DNA of 64,000 bases from Vombatus ursinus (GCF_900497805.2 NW_020948983.1:18715029-18779028); one strand, 5' to 3'. Positions 25,401 to 33,655 are shown, counted from the stretch's first letter. Translations and numbers: made by a program. The notes: generated from the sequence alone by a model not told the origin.

Positions 25401-26018
25401 AGAGGAAGGGGGTCTCACTTCAAGAGGACCCCGGCCCCCCAGGACTCGGGCTCCCTGAAGGCTGCGAGGGAGGGAGCGCTACAAAACAGCCAAGGAGAGC
25501 TGCAGGGGATGGAAAGGGGTCGGTGGGGCCAAATCTACTGCCCCCCATGTCCCAGGCCCCCCCCCCCATCCTTCCCCCTGCCCCAGTCCAACCTCAACGA
25601 CCCGGCTCCGGCCCTGGACAAGCGGCGTCCGCAGCTCCTCCAACCTCCCTCCTCCCGCTCCCTCCTTTGACACAGTAGCTTTTCCAAGCTTAAGGAAGCA
25701 GCCCTACACCCGGGGACCCAGGTCGCCCCCTCCTCCCAAATGCCGTTCTCCGGCTGTCTCCACGGTCCCTCCTTCCCCACCCCAGCTTCGGGAGCTTCCA
25801 CGTGTCACAGCCCGGCATGTGCCGATCTGCCTCCTCCCGGCCGCCCGCCCGGCTCTCACCTGCTGCCGACCCTTAGGGCTCTCCGCGGCTCCTGGGGGCG
25901 CCGGACTCCGGCTGCAGCACCCACGCTTGCCACTGCGCATCCCGCCGCCGGGCCCTGGTCCGGGGCCCCCTCCTGGGGGCGGCGCGGCACCGTCTTCCCG
26001 TCCCCGGCGCGCCGCCAT
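10542..26018 (-). CDS. PPRC1: PPRC1 (PGC-1-related coactivator, PRC): complete coding region, 14 exons
   Basis: PRC is a nuclear, serum-inducible coactivator of NRF-1, CREB, ERR and HCF-1 that raises expression of nuclear genes for mitochondria. Coding exons (minus strand): 26018-25860, 22064-21864, 21010-20864, 20521-20423, 20036-17459, 17189-17136, 15384-15327, 14571-14501, 14361-13632, 12003-11821, 11706-11640, 11493-11372, 11092-10941, 10645-10542. All have AG/GT borders and consistent phases. They sum to 4725 nt, or 1574 residues plus TAA; human is about 1664. In order: acidic N-terminus (E-run about 57-63), LHKLL coregulator motif (170-174), long proline-rich middle (exon 5), DHDY HCF-1-binding motif (1191-1194), SR/poly-Ser region (about 1320-1427), and RRM (about 1453-1528, RNP1 YGFVTYRY), ending KQAQKNLRR. 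No break is seen. Confidence 0.97.
10941..11092 (-). CDS. PPRC1: PPRC1 exon 13, second half of RRM
   Basis: 152 nt. DNYGFVTYRYAEEAFAAIES carries RNP1 (YGFVTYRY), followed by PFDLCFGGRRQFCKRNYADL, shared with PGC-1 proteins. Confidence 0.95.
11372..11493 (-). CDS. PPRC1: PPRC1 exon 12, first half of RRM
   Basis: 122 nt. EERRVVFIGKIPGCMTRSEL carries the RNP2 motif (VVFIGKI), followed by KHRFSVFGEIEECTIHFRFE. Donor GTAAGT. Confidence 0.95.
11640..11706 (-). CDS. PPRC1: PPRC1 exon 11
   Basis: 67 nt. Encodes YDYYDSQDHYQRQKILQKER followed by AI, ahead of the RRM. Donor GTGAGT. Confidence 0.93.
11821..12003 (-). CDS. PPRC1: PPRC1 exon 10, SR-rich region
   Basis: 183 nt. Encodes YRSRCSRSTRSSSRSSCDSW, a long serine run, and SRSRSPSPRRRSNRRRR. 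SR domains of this kind tie PGC-1 family members to RNA processing. Confidence 0.94.
12160..12285 (-). repeat. L2 3'-end fragment in PPRC1 intron 9
   Basis: Antisense L2 terminus: ATCAATCATTCACTAAGTGC, GGATACAAAGAAAAAAATGA, CTCAAGGAGTTCACATTCTA. Confidence 0.8.
12868..13032 (+). mobile_element. Marsupial tRNA-derived SINE inside L2
   Basis: GGGGCAGCTAGGTGGCGCAG head, GAGTTCAAATCCGGCCTCAG, A-rich tail. One of the copies closest to the consensus. Confidence 0.93.
13384..13427. repeat. (CA)n microsatellite
   Basis: About 21 CA units in PPRC1 intron 9, probably length-polymorphic. Confidence 0.97.
13632..14361 (-). CDS. PPRC1: PPRC1 exon 9, HCF-1-binding motif and first SR block
   Basis: 730 nt. 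Begins GLTPPATPPHQLWKPLAAVS. Carries HVGSGDHDYC, where DHDY is the HCF-1-binding motif, then SRWNVKRHQDITIKP, which is strongly conserved. It ends in an SR/poly-Ser block and KRWRR. The open frame continues a little upstream into intron 8 by chance. Confidence 0.95.
14501..14571 (-). CDS. PPRC1: PPRC1 exon 8
   Basis: 71 nt encoding RVDNSQEKRPLDRLQAPELA followed by NVA, matching human. Donor GTATGA. Confidence 0.93.
15083..15237 (+). mobile_element. Marsupial tRNA-derived SINE in PPRC1 intron 7
   Basis: Full SINE with a long A-tail. AGCAGGGGTTA at 15071-15081 repeats at 15244-15254, a clean 11-bp target-site duplication. Confidence 0.94.
15327..15384 (-). CDS. PPRC1: PPRC1 exon 7
   Basis: 58 nt encoding VKKECIPVGPADTLAIGNSG. 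Acceptor TTTGCAG. The donor GTTAGT is slightly weak but keeps the frame. Confidence 0.9.
15630..16990 (+). mobile_element. L1 3'-region relic in PPRC1 intron 6
   Basis: Reads like the ORF2 end and 3' UTR of an old L1: GGACAATCATTCTGGAAACA, ATACCCTTTGACC, AGTAGCACTTTTGTAATACA, then A-rich 3' UTR. The copy is very diverged and split by a SINE at 16312-16408. The right boundary is uncertain. Confidence 0.65.
16312..16408 (+). mobile_element. Internally deleted SINE
   Basis: Head GGGGCAGCTAGGCAGCACAG is joined directly to TGGTGACCCTGGGCAAGTCA; the middle of the SINE is missing. Approximate duplication AAAGAGG[C/T]TG on both sides. Confidence 0.85.
17136..17189 (-). CDS. PPRC1: PPRC1 exon 6
   Basis: 54 nt, enters and leaves in phase 1. 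Encodes GIEASDLSSLLEQFEKSE, the same as human as far as I recall. SSLLEQF is a leucine-rich patch. Confidence 0.93.
17459..20036 (-). CDS. PPRC1: PPRC1 exon 5, large proline-rich exon
   Basis: 2578 nt, 859 codons plus one base, uninterrupted. Starts VEMCLSDPSWDLPPTPFLET and ends VVQAFISEI, both matching human PRC. It contains RPRWGQLSPLQRSDGEEEE, DESISSLSEL-type acidic blocks, RPLSLSEYWQRRQQRQAD and a run of nine prolines. A human stretch rich in VDP/PVD repeats has no counterpart here. Confidence 0.96.
20185..20345 (+). repeat. MIR-like relic in PPRC1 intron 4
   Basis: GCTCTGCCAATTACCAGGAC, GTGACATTGGGCAAATTACT, AAGACCCTTCTGGCTCTGAT in MIR-sense order. Confidence 0.6.
20423..20521 (-). CDS. 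PPRC1: PPRC1 exon 4, LxxLL motif
   Basis: 33 codons, phase 0. Its first five residues are LHKLL, the LxxLL coregulator motif; the first Leu codon is the first codon of the exon. Donor GTGAGT. Confidence 0.93.
20864..21010 (-). CDS. PPRC1: PPRC1 exon 3
   Basis: 49 codons, phase 0, with NEVSLLTALTEILDNADSEN and PDSELLVSPRE. It is the part most like PGC-1 family N-termini. Donor GTCAGT. Confidence 0.94.
21306..21488. mobile_element. Small hAT-like DNA transposon relic (MITE) in PPRC1 intron 2
   Basis: The ends are imperfect inverted repeats: CTGGGGTTCTGAACC on the left and GATTAAGAACCCCTG on the right. The interior is AT-rich (about 180 bp in all). I recognise this as a mammal-wide interspersed repeat but not its exact family. 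No clear 8-bp target duplication remains. Confidence 0.55.
21864..22064 (-). CDS. PPRC1: PPRC1 exon 2 (acidic activation region)
   Basis: 67 codons, phase 0: VLLEEEEEEEAGFF, then FLQDQSLLETVQSYMDASII. The last block is conserved in PRC. Acceptor TTTCCAG, donor GTGAGC. Confidence 0.94.
22715..22865 (+). repeat. MIR SINE in PPRC1 intron 1
   Basis: TGGTATAATGGGAAAAGCAC, CTTCAATTTCTTCATCTGTA and ACAATGGGGGATAATACTTG in order. Confidence 0.75.
23680..23900 (-). repeat. MIR-family relic in PPRC1 intron 1
   Basis: Antisense landmarks: AATAGCTCACATTTAAAAAG, AACCCTGTGAGGTAAG, AAAAGGAAACGGAGGC, ACTCAAACCCATG. Confidence 0.7.
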
Positions 26019-26240
26019 CTTGGCCCCAGAGCGCGGCTCTGAAGCTCTAGCACCGCCTCGCCCTACCGGCTGTGGAGCCGAAGAACTACAATACCCCGAA
26101 AGCTCAGCCGGACTACAACTCCCAGTGGACCCGGCGGAGAGCCTGCCTCTACCCCAGAGTAGGGGCGCGGTCACTTTTGGGATTCGTAGTTCTTCCTGAG
26201 CTCAGGCGAGGGGACGTGTGCGGGGCTGGCTGGAGAGGAG
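24900..26240. promoter_or_regulatory. CpG island: PPRC1 promoter, exon 1 and early intron 1
   Basis: Strongly GC- and CpG-rich. On the promoter side are three ACTACAA-type motifs: GAACTACAATACCCC (26083-26097), GGACTACAACTCCCAG (26110-26125) and, inverted, GGGATTCGTAGTTC (26179-26192). These resemble the ZNF143/THAP11 element. Inside intron 1 are four CACGTG E-boxes (25190, 25218, 25266, 25799). The start codon overlaps AAGATGGCGGC (YY1-type). No TATA box. Growth- and MYC-responsive control of PRC fits this layout. Confidence 0.8.
25860..26018 (-). CDS. PPRC1: PPRC1 exon 1 (coding part)
   Basis: 53 codons, phase 0, starting MAARRGREDGAAPPPGGGPG like human PRC. The ATG lies in CCAAGATGGCGGC, a YY1-type sequence. 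Donor GTGAGA. Confidence 0.95.
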
Positions 26241-26334
26241 TAGTGGGTGTTGAGTTCCCTCTGCTGCAAAAACAGTCTTTGGCCCTCGACGACCCAGTAA
26301 CTCCAGATCGTCCTCGTTCTCCACCTCTCGGATC

Positions 26335-26850
26335 ACTATGTCCCCAAAGTCATGGAATCCCAGAGTTCGAAGGGATCTCAGAGTCCCTTCAACTAGTCCA
26401 ACCCATGTGGGAATAGGAATCACCTCTACAGCATGTCCAACAGGTGGCCCTCCAACTTCTGTTTGGAGACCTCCGGTGAAGGGGGACCCACTATCTCTTG
26501 AGGCATCCCGGGCCACTGTTGGACAGCTCTCAATTTTTAGGAATAGGAAGTTGTACCTTATGTGGAGCTGAAATCTGCCTCATTCTGACTTCTGGGGCCA
26601 AGAAGCATAAAGTTAATCACTGTTCCCCTTGACAGCCTTTCAGATCTTTGAAAATGACTATCATTCCTCTCTCTCTAACTCATCTCCTTCAAGCTCAACA
26701 TTCCCCCTTTCTTCAAATGATTTAAGTGTGACATAGTGTCCAGTCTTCTCACCAACCTGGTCATGGTCCCCTTGGACTTATCACAGTCCTTCCTAAAGTG
26801 TGTCTGACCAGAGTCAATAGAAGAATCTCCTTCCTCTTTCTGGACACTAT
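26335..26850 (-). mobile_element. CR1/L3-type LINE 3' UTR relic
   Basis: Reads ATGGAATCCCAGAGTTCGAA, TCAACTAGTCCAACCC, AGCATGTCCAACAGGTGGCC, TTGTACCTTATGTGGAGCTG, TATCATTCCTCTCTCTCTAA and TCTGGACACTATG. This order matches the antisense 3' end of amniote CR1/L3 elements. Confidence 0.75.
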
Positions 26851-26879
26851 GTGGGATAAATCCCACGGCTTCTTTGCTC

Positions 26880-27780
26880 ATACATACTCCCTCAGACTCT
26901 TCTCCTTAAATCCAATATCCACCCCTACCCTATGCAACCCCATGAATCTTCCATTCATCTTCCAAAACAGGGCGTCCATCAGATCATTCTCCTGCTCAGA
27001 AACTTTCAGTGGCTTCTCATTGCCCGAAGGATAAAGAACAACCCCCTGATCTCAAACTATATGTCCTGGAGACATCTTAAACACAGTATGTCAAAAACTG
27101 AACTCCTTATCTTTCTCCCCAACTCTCCCCTCTTAACTTCTTTCATATTTCTACTGTATTTCCACTCAACCGGGCTTGAAACTTAGGTGTCAACCTTGAC
27201 TTCTCTCACTCACTCCCATATCCAATCCATTTCCTAGTCTTATGTAATAAATCCCCTTCTAAACTACCAGCACCCTGGTCCAGGCACTCTTGATTAGACT
27301 ATTGCAGTAGCCTTCTGGTTGGTCTCCTTGACTCAAGTCTCTTCCCACTTCAGTCCATCTTCCACTCAGATGTCAAAGTGATTTTCCTAAATCTCAGTGC
27401 TAACCGAGTTATTTCCCCTTCAGTGATTTCCTGTTACCTCTAGGATCAAATATAACATCTTCTATTTGTCTTTCCAGGTCTTTACAACCTGGTCCCTTCC
27501 TAGCTTTGCAGTCTTCTTACATATTACGCTCCTCCACAAATTCTAAAATTCAATGATATTGGCCTCCTTGTACATGACGCTCTATATCTCAAATCTCTAC
27601 CTTTTCACTGGCTGCTCTCATGCCTGGGATTCTTTCTCTCCCTGTGTCTTCTTTCTGGCTTCCCTGGCTTCCTTCAAGTTTCAGCTCAAATCTTACTGTC
27701 TGCAAGAAGCTTTTCCAGGTGTATCTTAATGCTAGTGCCTTCCCTATGGGATTCTCTCCAATTTATTTTGTATATATCAT
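26880..27780 (+). mobile_element. L2 LINE, left part (split by L1)
   Basis: CAGTGGCTTCTCATTGCCCG, TTTACAACCTGGTCCCTTCC, GATATTGGCCTCCTTG and TTTCAGCTCAAATCTTACTG are sense L2. The terminal L2 part resumes at 29413 after the L1, giving one L2 split by insertion. Confidence 0.85.
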
Positions 27781-27900
27781 CTCTCTCTCTCTCTCTCTCT
27801 CTCCATATATATACATATATAATATATGTGTGTATGTATATATGTATGCATGCATGCATGTGTGTGCATATATATACATATATATAGAGAGAGAGAGAGA
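27779..27900. repeat. TC / TA / TG / GA compound microsatellite
   Basis: A CT run, then TATATACATATATAATATAT, GTATGCATGCATGCATGTGT and a GAGAGA run. The outer CT and GA blocks are inverted relative to each other. Confidence 0.95.
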
Positions 27901-27901
27901 C

Positions 27902-29412
27902 CAATATATCATATCTTATACCAAGATAAGGTCAAAATGGGTATATGATTTAGACATAAAGCAAATTAAAGGAGCATGGAAAATTTTACCTGTCTAATCT
28001 ATGGATAAGGGAAGAATTTCCAATGACCAAACAAAAGATAGAGAAAATCATGAGAAATAAAATAGATAATTTTGATTACATTAAATTAAAAAGTTTTGGG
28101 GACAGCTAGTAGCATAGTGGATAGAGTGCTGGTCCTGGAGTCAGGAAGACCTAAATTCAAATCCGGCCTCAGACACTTAATAGCTGTGTGACCCTGGGCA
28201 AGTCACTTAATCCTGCTTGCCTCAGTTCCTTATCTGTAAAATGAGCTGAAGAAGGAAATGGCAAACCACTTCAGTACCTTTGCCAAGAAAACTCCCAATG
28301 AGGTCACAAGAGTCAGACATGACTGAACAGCAATAACAACAAAAAGATTTCACACAAACAAAATCAATGCATCCAAGATTAGAAAGAAAGCAAGGAAACA
28401 GGGGAAGGGATTTTTTTTTAATAATGGACTCATTTTTCAAATACATAGGGAACTGAGCCAAATTTATACAAATAGGAGTCATTCCCCAATCGATAAATGA
28501 TCAAAGGACATGAACAAGCAGTTTTCAGAAGAAGAAATCAAAGCTATCTAGAGTCATACGAAAAAATGTTCTAAACAATTATTGATAGAGAAATGCAAAT
28601 TAAAACAACTCTAAAGTACTACCTCATACCTATCAGATTGGCTAACATGACAGAAAAGGAAAATGACAAATGCTGGAGGCGATATGGAAAAATTGGGACA
28701 ATAATGCACTCTTGGTAAAGTTGTGAACTAGTTCAACCATTTTGGAGAATACTTTGGAGCTATGCCCAAAGAGCTAGAAAACTGCATACCCTTTGACCCA
28801 GCAATATCACTACTAGGTCTGAATCTCAGAGATCAAAGAAAAAGGAAAAAGATCCATATATACAAAAATATTTATAGCAGTTTTTTTTGTGGTGCAAAGA
28901 ATTGTTCATTGAGGGGATGCCCATCAAGTGGGGAATAGCTAAACAAGTTGTAGCATGTGATATTGTGATATAAGAAATGATGGAGGGGGATGATTTCAGA
29001 AAAACCTGAAAAGACTATATGAACTGATGCAAAGTGAAGTGAGCAGAACCAGGAATATTGTACACAATAACAGCAATATTACACAGAGATCAACTGTGAA
29101 TGACTTAGCTATTCTGATCAATACAATGATCCAAGGCAATCCCAAAAGACTTATGATGAAAAATGTTATCTGCCTCCAGAGAGAGAACTAATGGAGTCTC
29201 TGAGTGCATATTGAAGCATAATTTTTTCAATTTTTAAATTTTTCTTGCTTTTATTTTGCAACATGGCTAACCTGGAAATGTTTTTTATGATTTCACAAAC
29301 ATAATTGATATCACATTGCTTGCCTTCTCAATGGGTGGGGGAGGGGCGGGAGGGAGGGAGAGAATTCAGAAGTCAAAATTTTTTTTAAAAATGAATATTT
29401 AAAATAAAAAAA
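27902..29412 (+). mobile_element. L1 LINE 3' end inserted in L2, itself carrying a SINE
   Basis: Sense L1 ORF2 end: AAGATAAGGTCAAAATGGGT, ATTTTGATTACATTAAATTA, then after the SINE CAAATTAAAACAACTCTAAA, ACCCTTTGACCCAGCAATAT and a 3' UTR with GGGAGGGAGGGAGAG and an A-rich tail. Truncated at its 5' end; the frames are broken. Confidence 0.88.
28097..28346 (+). mobile_element. Marsupial SINE with RTE-like tail, nested in L1
   Basis: Head GGGGACAGCTAGTAGC, middle TGTGTGACCCTGGGCAAGTC, tail GTCAGACATGACTGAACAGC. L1 sequence continues on both sides. Confidence 0.92.
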
Positions 29413-29522
29413 GACTGTGAGATCCTTGAGGGTACAGACTTTTTTTGACTTTCCTTTTTTTCCCCCCCAGATCTCACATACAATACAGAGGTACTTGGTA
29501 AATGTTTATTGACTTGTCTTGA
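29413..29522 (+). mobile_element. L2 3' terminus (right part of split L2)
   Basis: CTGTGAGATCCTTGAGGGTA ... GGTAAATGTTTATTGACTTG, the L2 3' end expected after the piece ending at 27780. Confidence 0.75.
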
Positions 29523-29524
29523 AT

Positions 29525-29935
29525 TGAGTGATCCTCCTATTCAAGGCTGGTCTCCAAAGTCTAGTCCTAATCTACCATTATTTCCCACTGATCCAAGCTC
29601 CCTCTTCTATGACTTTGCTCCCATTCCTGAAACTCTCTCCCTCCTCACCTTCACCTCCTCGGTTCCTGGCTTCATTTGAAACAGTTTAATTGTATCTTCT
29701 GCAGGAGTCCTTTCCCAATGTATCCCACTGCAGGGCCAAGCCTCTGAGATTCTTCCATGTAGACTATATATTTGTGTATCTATCTTGTAGGTACAATTTT
29801 TGTATATTGTTTCCCCATCAGAATGTGAGATCCTTGTAGACAGGGATCATGTTTTTGCTTTTCTTTGTATTGGTAACATTTAGCACTGTGCTTTGTGCAT
29901 AGTAAGCTCTTGATAAATGCTTATAGACTGACATA
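29525..29935 (+). mobile_element. Second L2 3'-end copy
   Basis: CAGGAGTCCTTTCCCAATGT, GAATGTGAGATCCTTGTAGA, GCATAGTAAGCTCTTGATAA. Confidence 0.8.
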
Positions 29936-30195
29936 AAAGGCCCTCCTTCCCCCACCTCTCCATCTGATTGGTCTCCTGCTGGCTTCTCAACTGTTTTCCT
30001 TCATTATTCTGGGCCTAGAATTTTTGTTCTTATTCTCCCACATAGACTATCTTCTACCTCCCCTACTCTTCCAAATCATAATCTGAGTCCTTCCATGGCC
30101 AGCTGAAGCCTCTACCCCTTGTAGGGGCTATTTTATTTCCTAGACTTCTGGTGTCAGAGTCTGTTGAGGGTACCACAATGCTTACAATCTATATC
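29936..30195. other. Intergenic stretch, nothing recognised
   Basis: Unremarkable pyrimidine-rich sequence between repeats. No gene or repeat recognised. Confidence 0.5.
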
Positions 30196-30199
30196 ATGG

Positions 30200-30455
30200 C
30201 TCCTACGATAATTGTAGTTAGCATTTATTTGGCACCTACTATGTGCCAGGTACAAGTATTATCTCATTTGATCCTTACAACAACCCTAAGTGCTATTATT
30301 ATCTTCATTTTATATTGAGGAAACTGAGTCAAACAGAGGTGAAGTGACTTGCCTAGGATCACACAGCTAGGAAGCATCTGATGTCGAATTTGAACTCAGG
30401 TCTTCAGGACTCCAAGTCCAACATTTTTTCCATTGTGCCACCTAGTTGCTGACCA
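30200..30455 (-). repeat. MIR SINE (antisense)
   Basis: TTAGCATTTATTTGGCACCT, ACTATGTGCCAGGTAC, TGAGGAAACTGAGTCAAACA and GCCTAGGATCACACAGCTAG. Confidence 0.88.
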
Positions 30456-30654
30456 TAGGTCCTGAGTGGAACATTGGTTCTGGAAGTGCTTTATCCTCTG
30501 TGAATTCTTTAAAGTAAGCACCATGGACACAATGGCTCTCACTGAAGTCTCAAATCCTTTAACTTCCTTGTTATTCTCATACAAACCCCCCTTAAGCCTC
30601 TTTTACTTCTTAATTAAACGTTTAATTTTAAAAATTGAATTTCTATATATTTGA

Positions 30655-30925
30655 GAGACAGCATGGAATAATGGAAAGAGCATTGGACTTTGGAGTCAGA
30701 AGGCCTAGGTTCATATTCTGACTTTGACACTAAATGTGTGACCATAACAATTCACTTACCTTTTTGAGCCTCAGTTTCCTCATCTGTCATAATATTTGCA
30801 CTACTTTCCTCTGCTCTACAAGATTATAAATTCCTTGAGGGCAGAAACCTTACTTATCTTTGTTTTTCCAGGGCCTAAATACAGACTTGTTCATTACAGA
30901 TCCTTAATCAATGTTTCTCAAATTG
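30655..30925 (+). repeat. MIR SINE followed by L2 3' end
   Basis: MIR sense (CAGCATGGAATAATGGAAAG ... TGAGCCTCAGTTTCCTCATC) to about 30795, then an L2 terminus (AAATTCCTTGAGGGCAGAAA ... CCTTAATCAATGTTTC). Confidence 0.75.
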
Positions 30926-31146
30926 AGTTAAATTGGTTGGGCAGACCTAGAAACGTGAAAGGCATGGCTGGGACTTAAACTCCTTTAGGCATGCAGAGAA
31001 ACAACTGAGTTTAGAAACTAGTGAGCAAGACTTCGTTTTAAAATCAGCTGTTATAACCACCCTCCAACACATATACGCACAATTCCTAGTATCTTTGATT
31101 CCCCCAAATCCTAGTTCTTCTTCTGCAGAGAGAGGCCTTGGAGGGT
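30926..31146. other. Intergenic stretch, nothing recognised
   Basis: No gene, repeat or motif that I can support. Confidence 0.5.
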
Positions 31147-31369
31147 ATTGTTGTTATTTAGTCATGTCCAACACTTTGTGACTCCATTTGGGTTGGCAAA
31201 GATACTTCAGTGGTTTGCCATTTGCTTCTCCAGCTCATTTTACAGATGAGTAAACTGAGGCAAACAGGTTTAAGAGACTTGCCCAGGGTCACACAACTAG
31301 TAAATGTCTGAGGTCAGATTTGAACTTAGTTCCTGACTCCAAGGCCAGCACTCTATCCATTAGCTGCCT
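31147..31369 (-). mobile_element. Marsupial SINE with RTE-like tail (antisense)
   Basis: TTGTTGTTATTTAGTCATGT tail end, TTGCCCAGGGTCACACAACT middle, CTCTATCCATTAGCTGCC head end. Confidence 0.9.
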
Positions 31370-31414
31370 CCAGAAGAAGGTAGTACTTGGGTAAAGGGGC
31401 AGGGACAATGAGTC

Positions 31415-31540
31415 TATCAGTCAGTCAAATAAACATTTATTGTCTACTCCATGCAGAGCACTGTGCTAAATGCTAGGGATATAAATATGAAAAAAGACAA
31501 TCTGTGCCATTAAGGAACTTACAATCTAAAAAGAGAAGAT
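31415..31540 (-). repeat. L2 3'-end fragment
   Basis: TCAAATAAACATTTATTGTC, GCACTGTGCTAAATGCTAGG, AAGGAACTTACAATCT. Confidence 0.8.
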
Positions 31541-32224
31541 AACACACCAAAGGAAGCTGAAAGGGGAGAGGGGAGGGGAGGGAAAAGGTACCCAATGTGA
31601 GGACAGGAGGAAAAGTCAGCAAAGTTCTGAGCTGAGCTCCCCACCTTAAATGGAGCTTTTGGAGTTCTTGGCTCTGCCCTCTGATCAGAAGGATCAGAGG
31701 GTGGTGATGAGGTGGAGTACCAAGGTTGAGGAGATTTTACTGGATGGTGAGGATTTCCCAATAATGAGCTTCCTAGGGTTGAGGTGTGGGGGGATAAATC
31801 AATCATCAATCAGCAAGCATTGATGAAGCTTCTAGTCTTTGAATCAGAGAATTAGGTTCACATCCAACCTTTTAACATTTACTAGCTATGTGATCCTACT
31901 CCATGGAGATGTTGTGAAATCAAATGAGATAATGGAAGTAAAGTGTTTTGTTAACTTTAAAGCTTATATAAATGTGAGCTATTTTTATTGTTATTCTCAT
32001 CAAATGTTTCCTGAGCTCCACCTGTGCACAGTGTACACAGTGAGGGGGAGCACTGAGCCAATTGGGGGCTGGCCTTTGAGGAACTTCTACCATGATCTAG
32101 TTGGAGGGACTGAACCTAGCCATTCAAAAATATCAAATCAACAAGTATCGACTGTATGCATGGAGGAAACACAGTACAAAGACATAGATATTTGTCTTTC
32201 CTCCACTCAGGGGAGTTTAACAGA
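31541..32224. other. Intergenic stretch with weak L2/MIR scraps
   Basis: Purine-rich sequence with short MIR/L2-like words (GAAGCTTCTAGTCTTTGAAT, AAATGAGATAATGGAAGTAA) near 31800-32000. The 136-codon frame at 31839-32249 has no recognisable protein signature and overlaps these scraps. No gene supported. Confidence 0.45.
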
Positions 32225-32630
32225 CTACCTTAGTCTCATTGGACTGTGACCTCCTTGACAGCAGGGACTATTTTTGTATTTCTTTATATCCTCAACACAA
32301 GGGCAGCTAGATGGCACAGTGGATAGAGTGCTGGGCATGGAGTCAGGAAGACTCATCTTCCTGAGTTCAAATCTGGCCTCAGACACTAGCTGTTTGACTC
32401 TGGGCAAGTCACTTAATCCTGTTTGCCTCAGTTTCCCCATCTGTAAAATGAGCTGGAGAAGGAAATAGCAAATTGCTCTAGTATCTTTGCCAAGAAAACC
32501 CCAAATGGGGTCATGAAGAGTTGGACACGACTGAAAAATCAACTGAAGAACAACAAACAATATATCCTCACACAGCACAGTTTGGGTCACATGGTAGGCA
32601 CTTGATAGGGACTTATTGATTTGATTAGTC
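32225..32630 (+). mobile_element. L2 3' end split by a SINE
   Basis: GACTGTGACCTCCTTGACAG before the SINE and GGTAGGCACTTGATAGGGAC after it form one L2 terminus. Confidence 0.8.
32300..32560 (+). mobile_element. Marsupial SINE with RTE-like tail inside L2, with target duplication
   Basis: Head AGGGCAGCTAGATGGCACAG, tail GAGTTGGACACGACTGAAAA. TATATCCTCA(A)CACA flanks it on both sides (about 32285-32298 and 32561-32574). The longest intact example of this SINE type here. Confidence 0.93.
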
Positions 32631-32984
32631 AGGAAGTGGTATAGACACCCAACTAGAACCAAGAATTGATGCTTTGGGATAATTGAGAATCCCGTGCTAA
32701 GTTGTGGAGGAATTCTGAGGGAGGAAATGTTAGAGGAAGCCTGAGGTGTCAGAAGTGTGCAGAGAGGGGTCACAAAGAGAAGACAACACCAAGTCAAGTT
32801 TGAAGCACTGGGAGGGATGTGAGGAAGAGCCCCATGGAGAAAGGAACAGTGGGGAGAGGACCTAAAATCTGTATTCAGGAAACTATATAGATAGTAATTG
32901 GAATAGGATCTATTTTGAGAGAGACCCCTTTCCCTACCTAGAGCACTCTCACAGTAGAAAGTAAGTCCACAGATATTGTTAGGT

Positions 32985-33145
32985 AGCATGAGACCTTGAG
33001 TGCTAGGCCTCGGGTCAAGGAGAACTGAGTTCAAATTGGACCGAGGACACTTAACTAGTTGTGTAATAATCCTGAGCAAGTCACAATGGAGAGAATAATA
33101 GCACCTACCTCCCAGGGTTTTTGTGAGGATAAATACTTGTTCCTT
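32985..33145 (+). repeat. MIR-like SINE relic
   Basis: TTCAAATTGGACCGAGGACA, CCTGAGCAAGTCAC, AATAATAGCACCTACCTCCC. Confidence 0.7.
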
Positions 33146-33414
33146 TCTTCCATTAGGCCACTAATTCCTCCCTAAACCCCTTCTCCATCAGGCCTTAGTT
33201 CCCCTATCTCTTATTCATATTACATCAACTTTGACTGATTATCCCCGGGGTAGTAACTCAAAAAAAAATCTGGTTGGGGAGGGCTTAGCTGTTTAAAAAA
33301 AAAAAAAGATCCAAGGCTCATATAATAGTCAACCCATAATTTCACCTATTGCCAACAAGCCCCACAAAGGGTTGCAGAGTTGTCTGTGGGACCTTTCTGC
33401 CTCCATTACCCAAA

Positions 33415-33655
33415 GGAAGAAAATAAGCACCTAATATCTGCTGAGTACTTTACAAATATTATCTCATTTGCGCTTCGCAACATCCTTGTGAAGTAGGTGC
33501 TTTTTTTAATTCCCATTTTACAGATAAGGAAACCGAGGCAGAGAGATTGTGACCTATCCCGAGTCATACAACTAGTAAGCATCTGAGGTTAGATTTGAAT
33601 TCAGATTTCCTGACTCCAGGCCCAGTATTCTACTTACTGCACCAGTAAGCTGCCT
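33415..33655 (-). repeat. MIR SINE (antisense)
   Basis: TACAAATATTATCTCATTTG, TTACAGATAAGGAAACCGAG and AGTCATACAACTAGTAAGCA. Confidence 0.85.

Noticed and set aside
32225-33079. 284-codon minus-strand frame
   Set aside because: It crosses antisense L2, a whole antisense SINE and MIR-like sequence; no protein family is recognisable.
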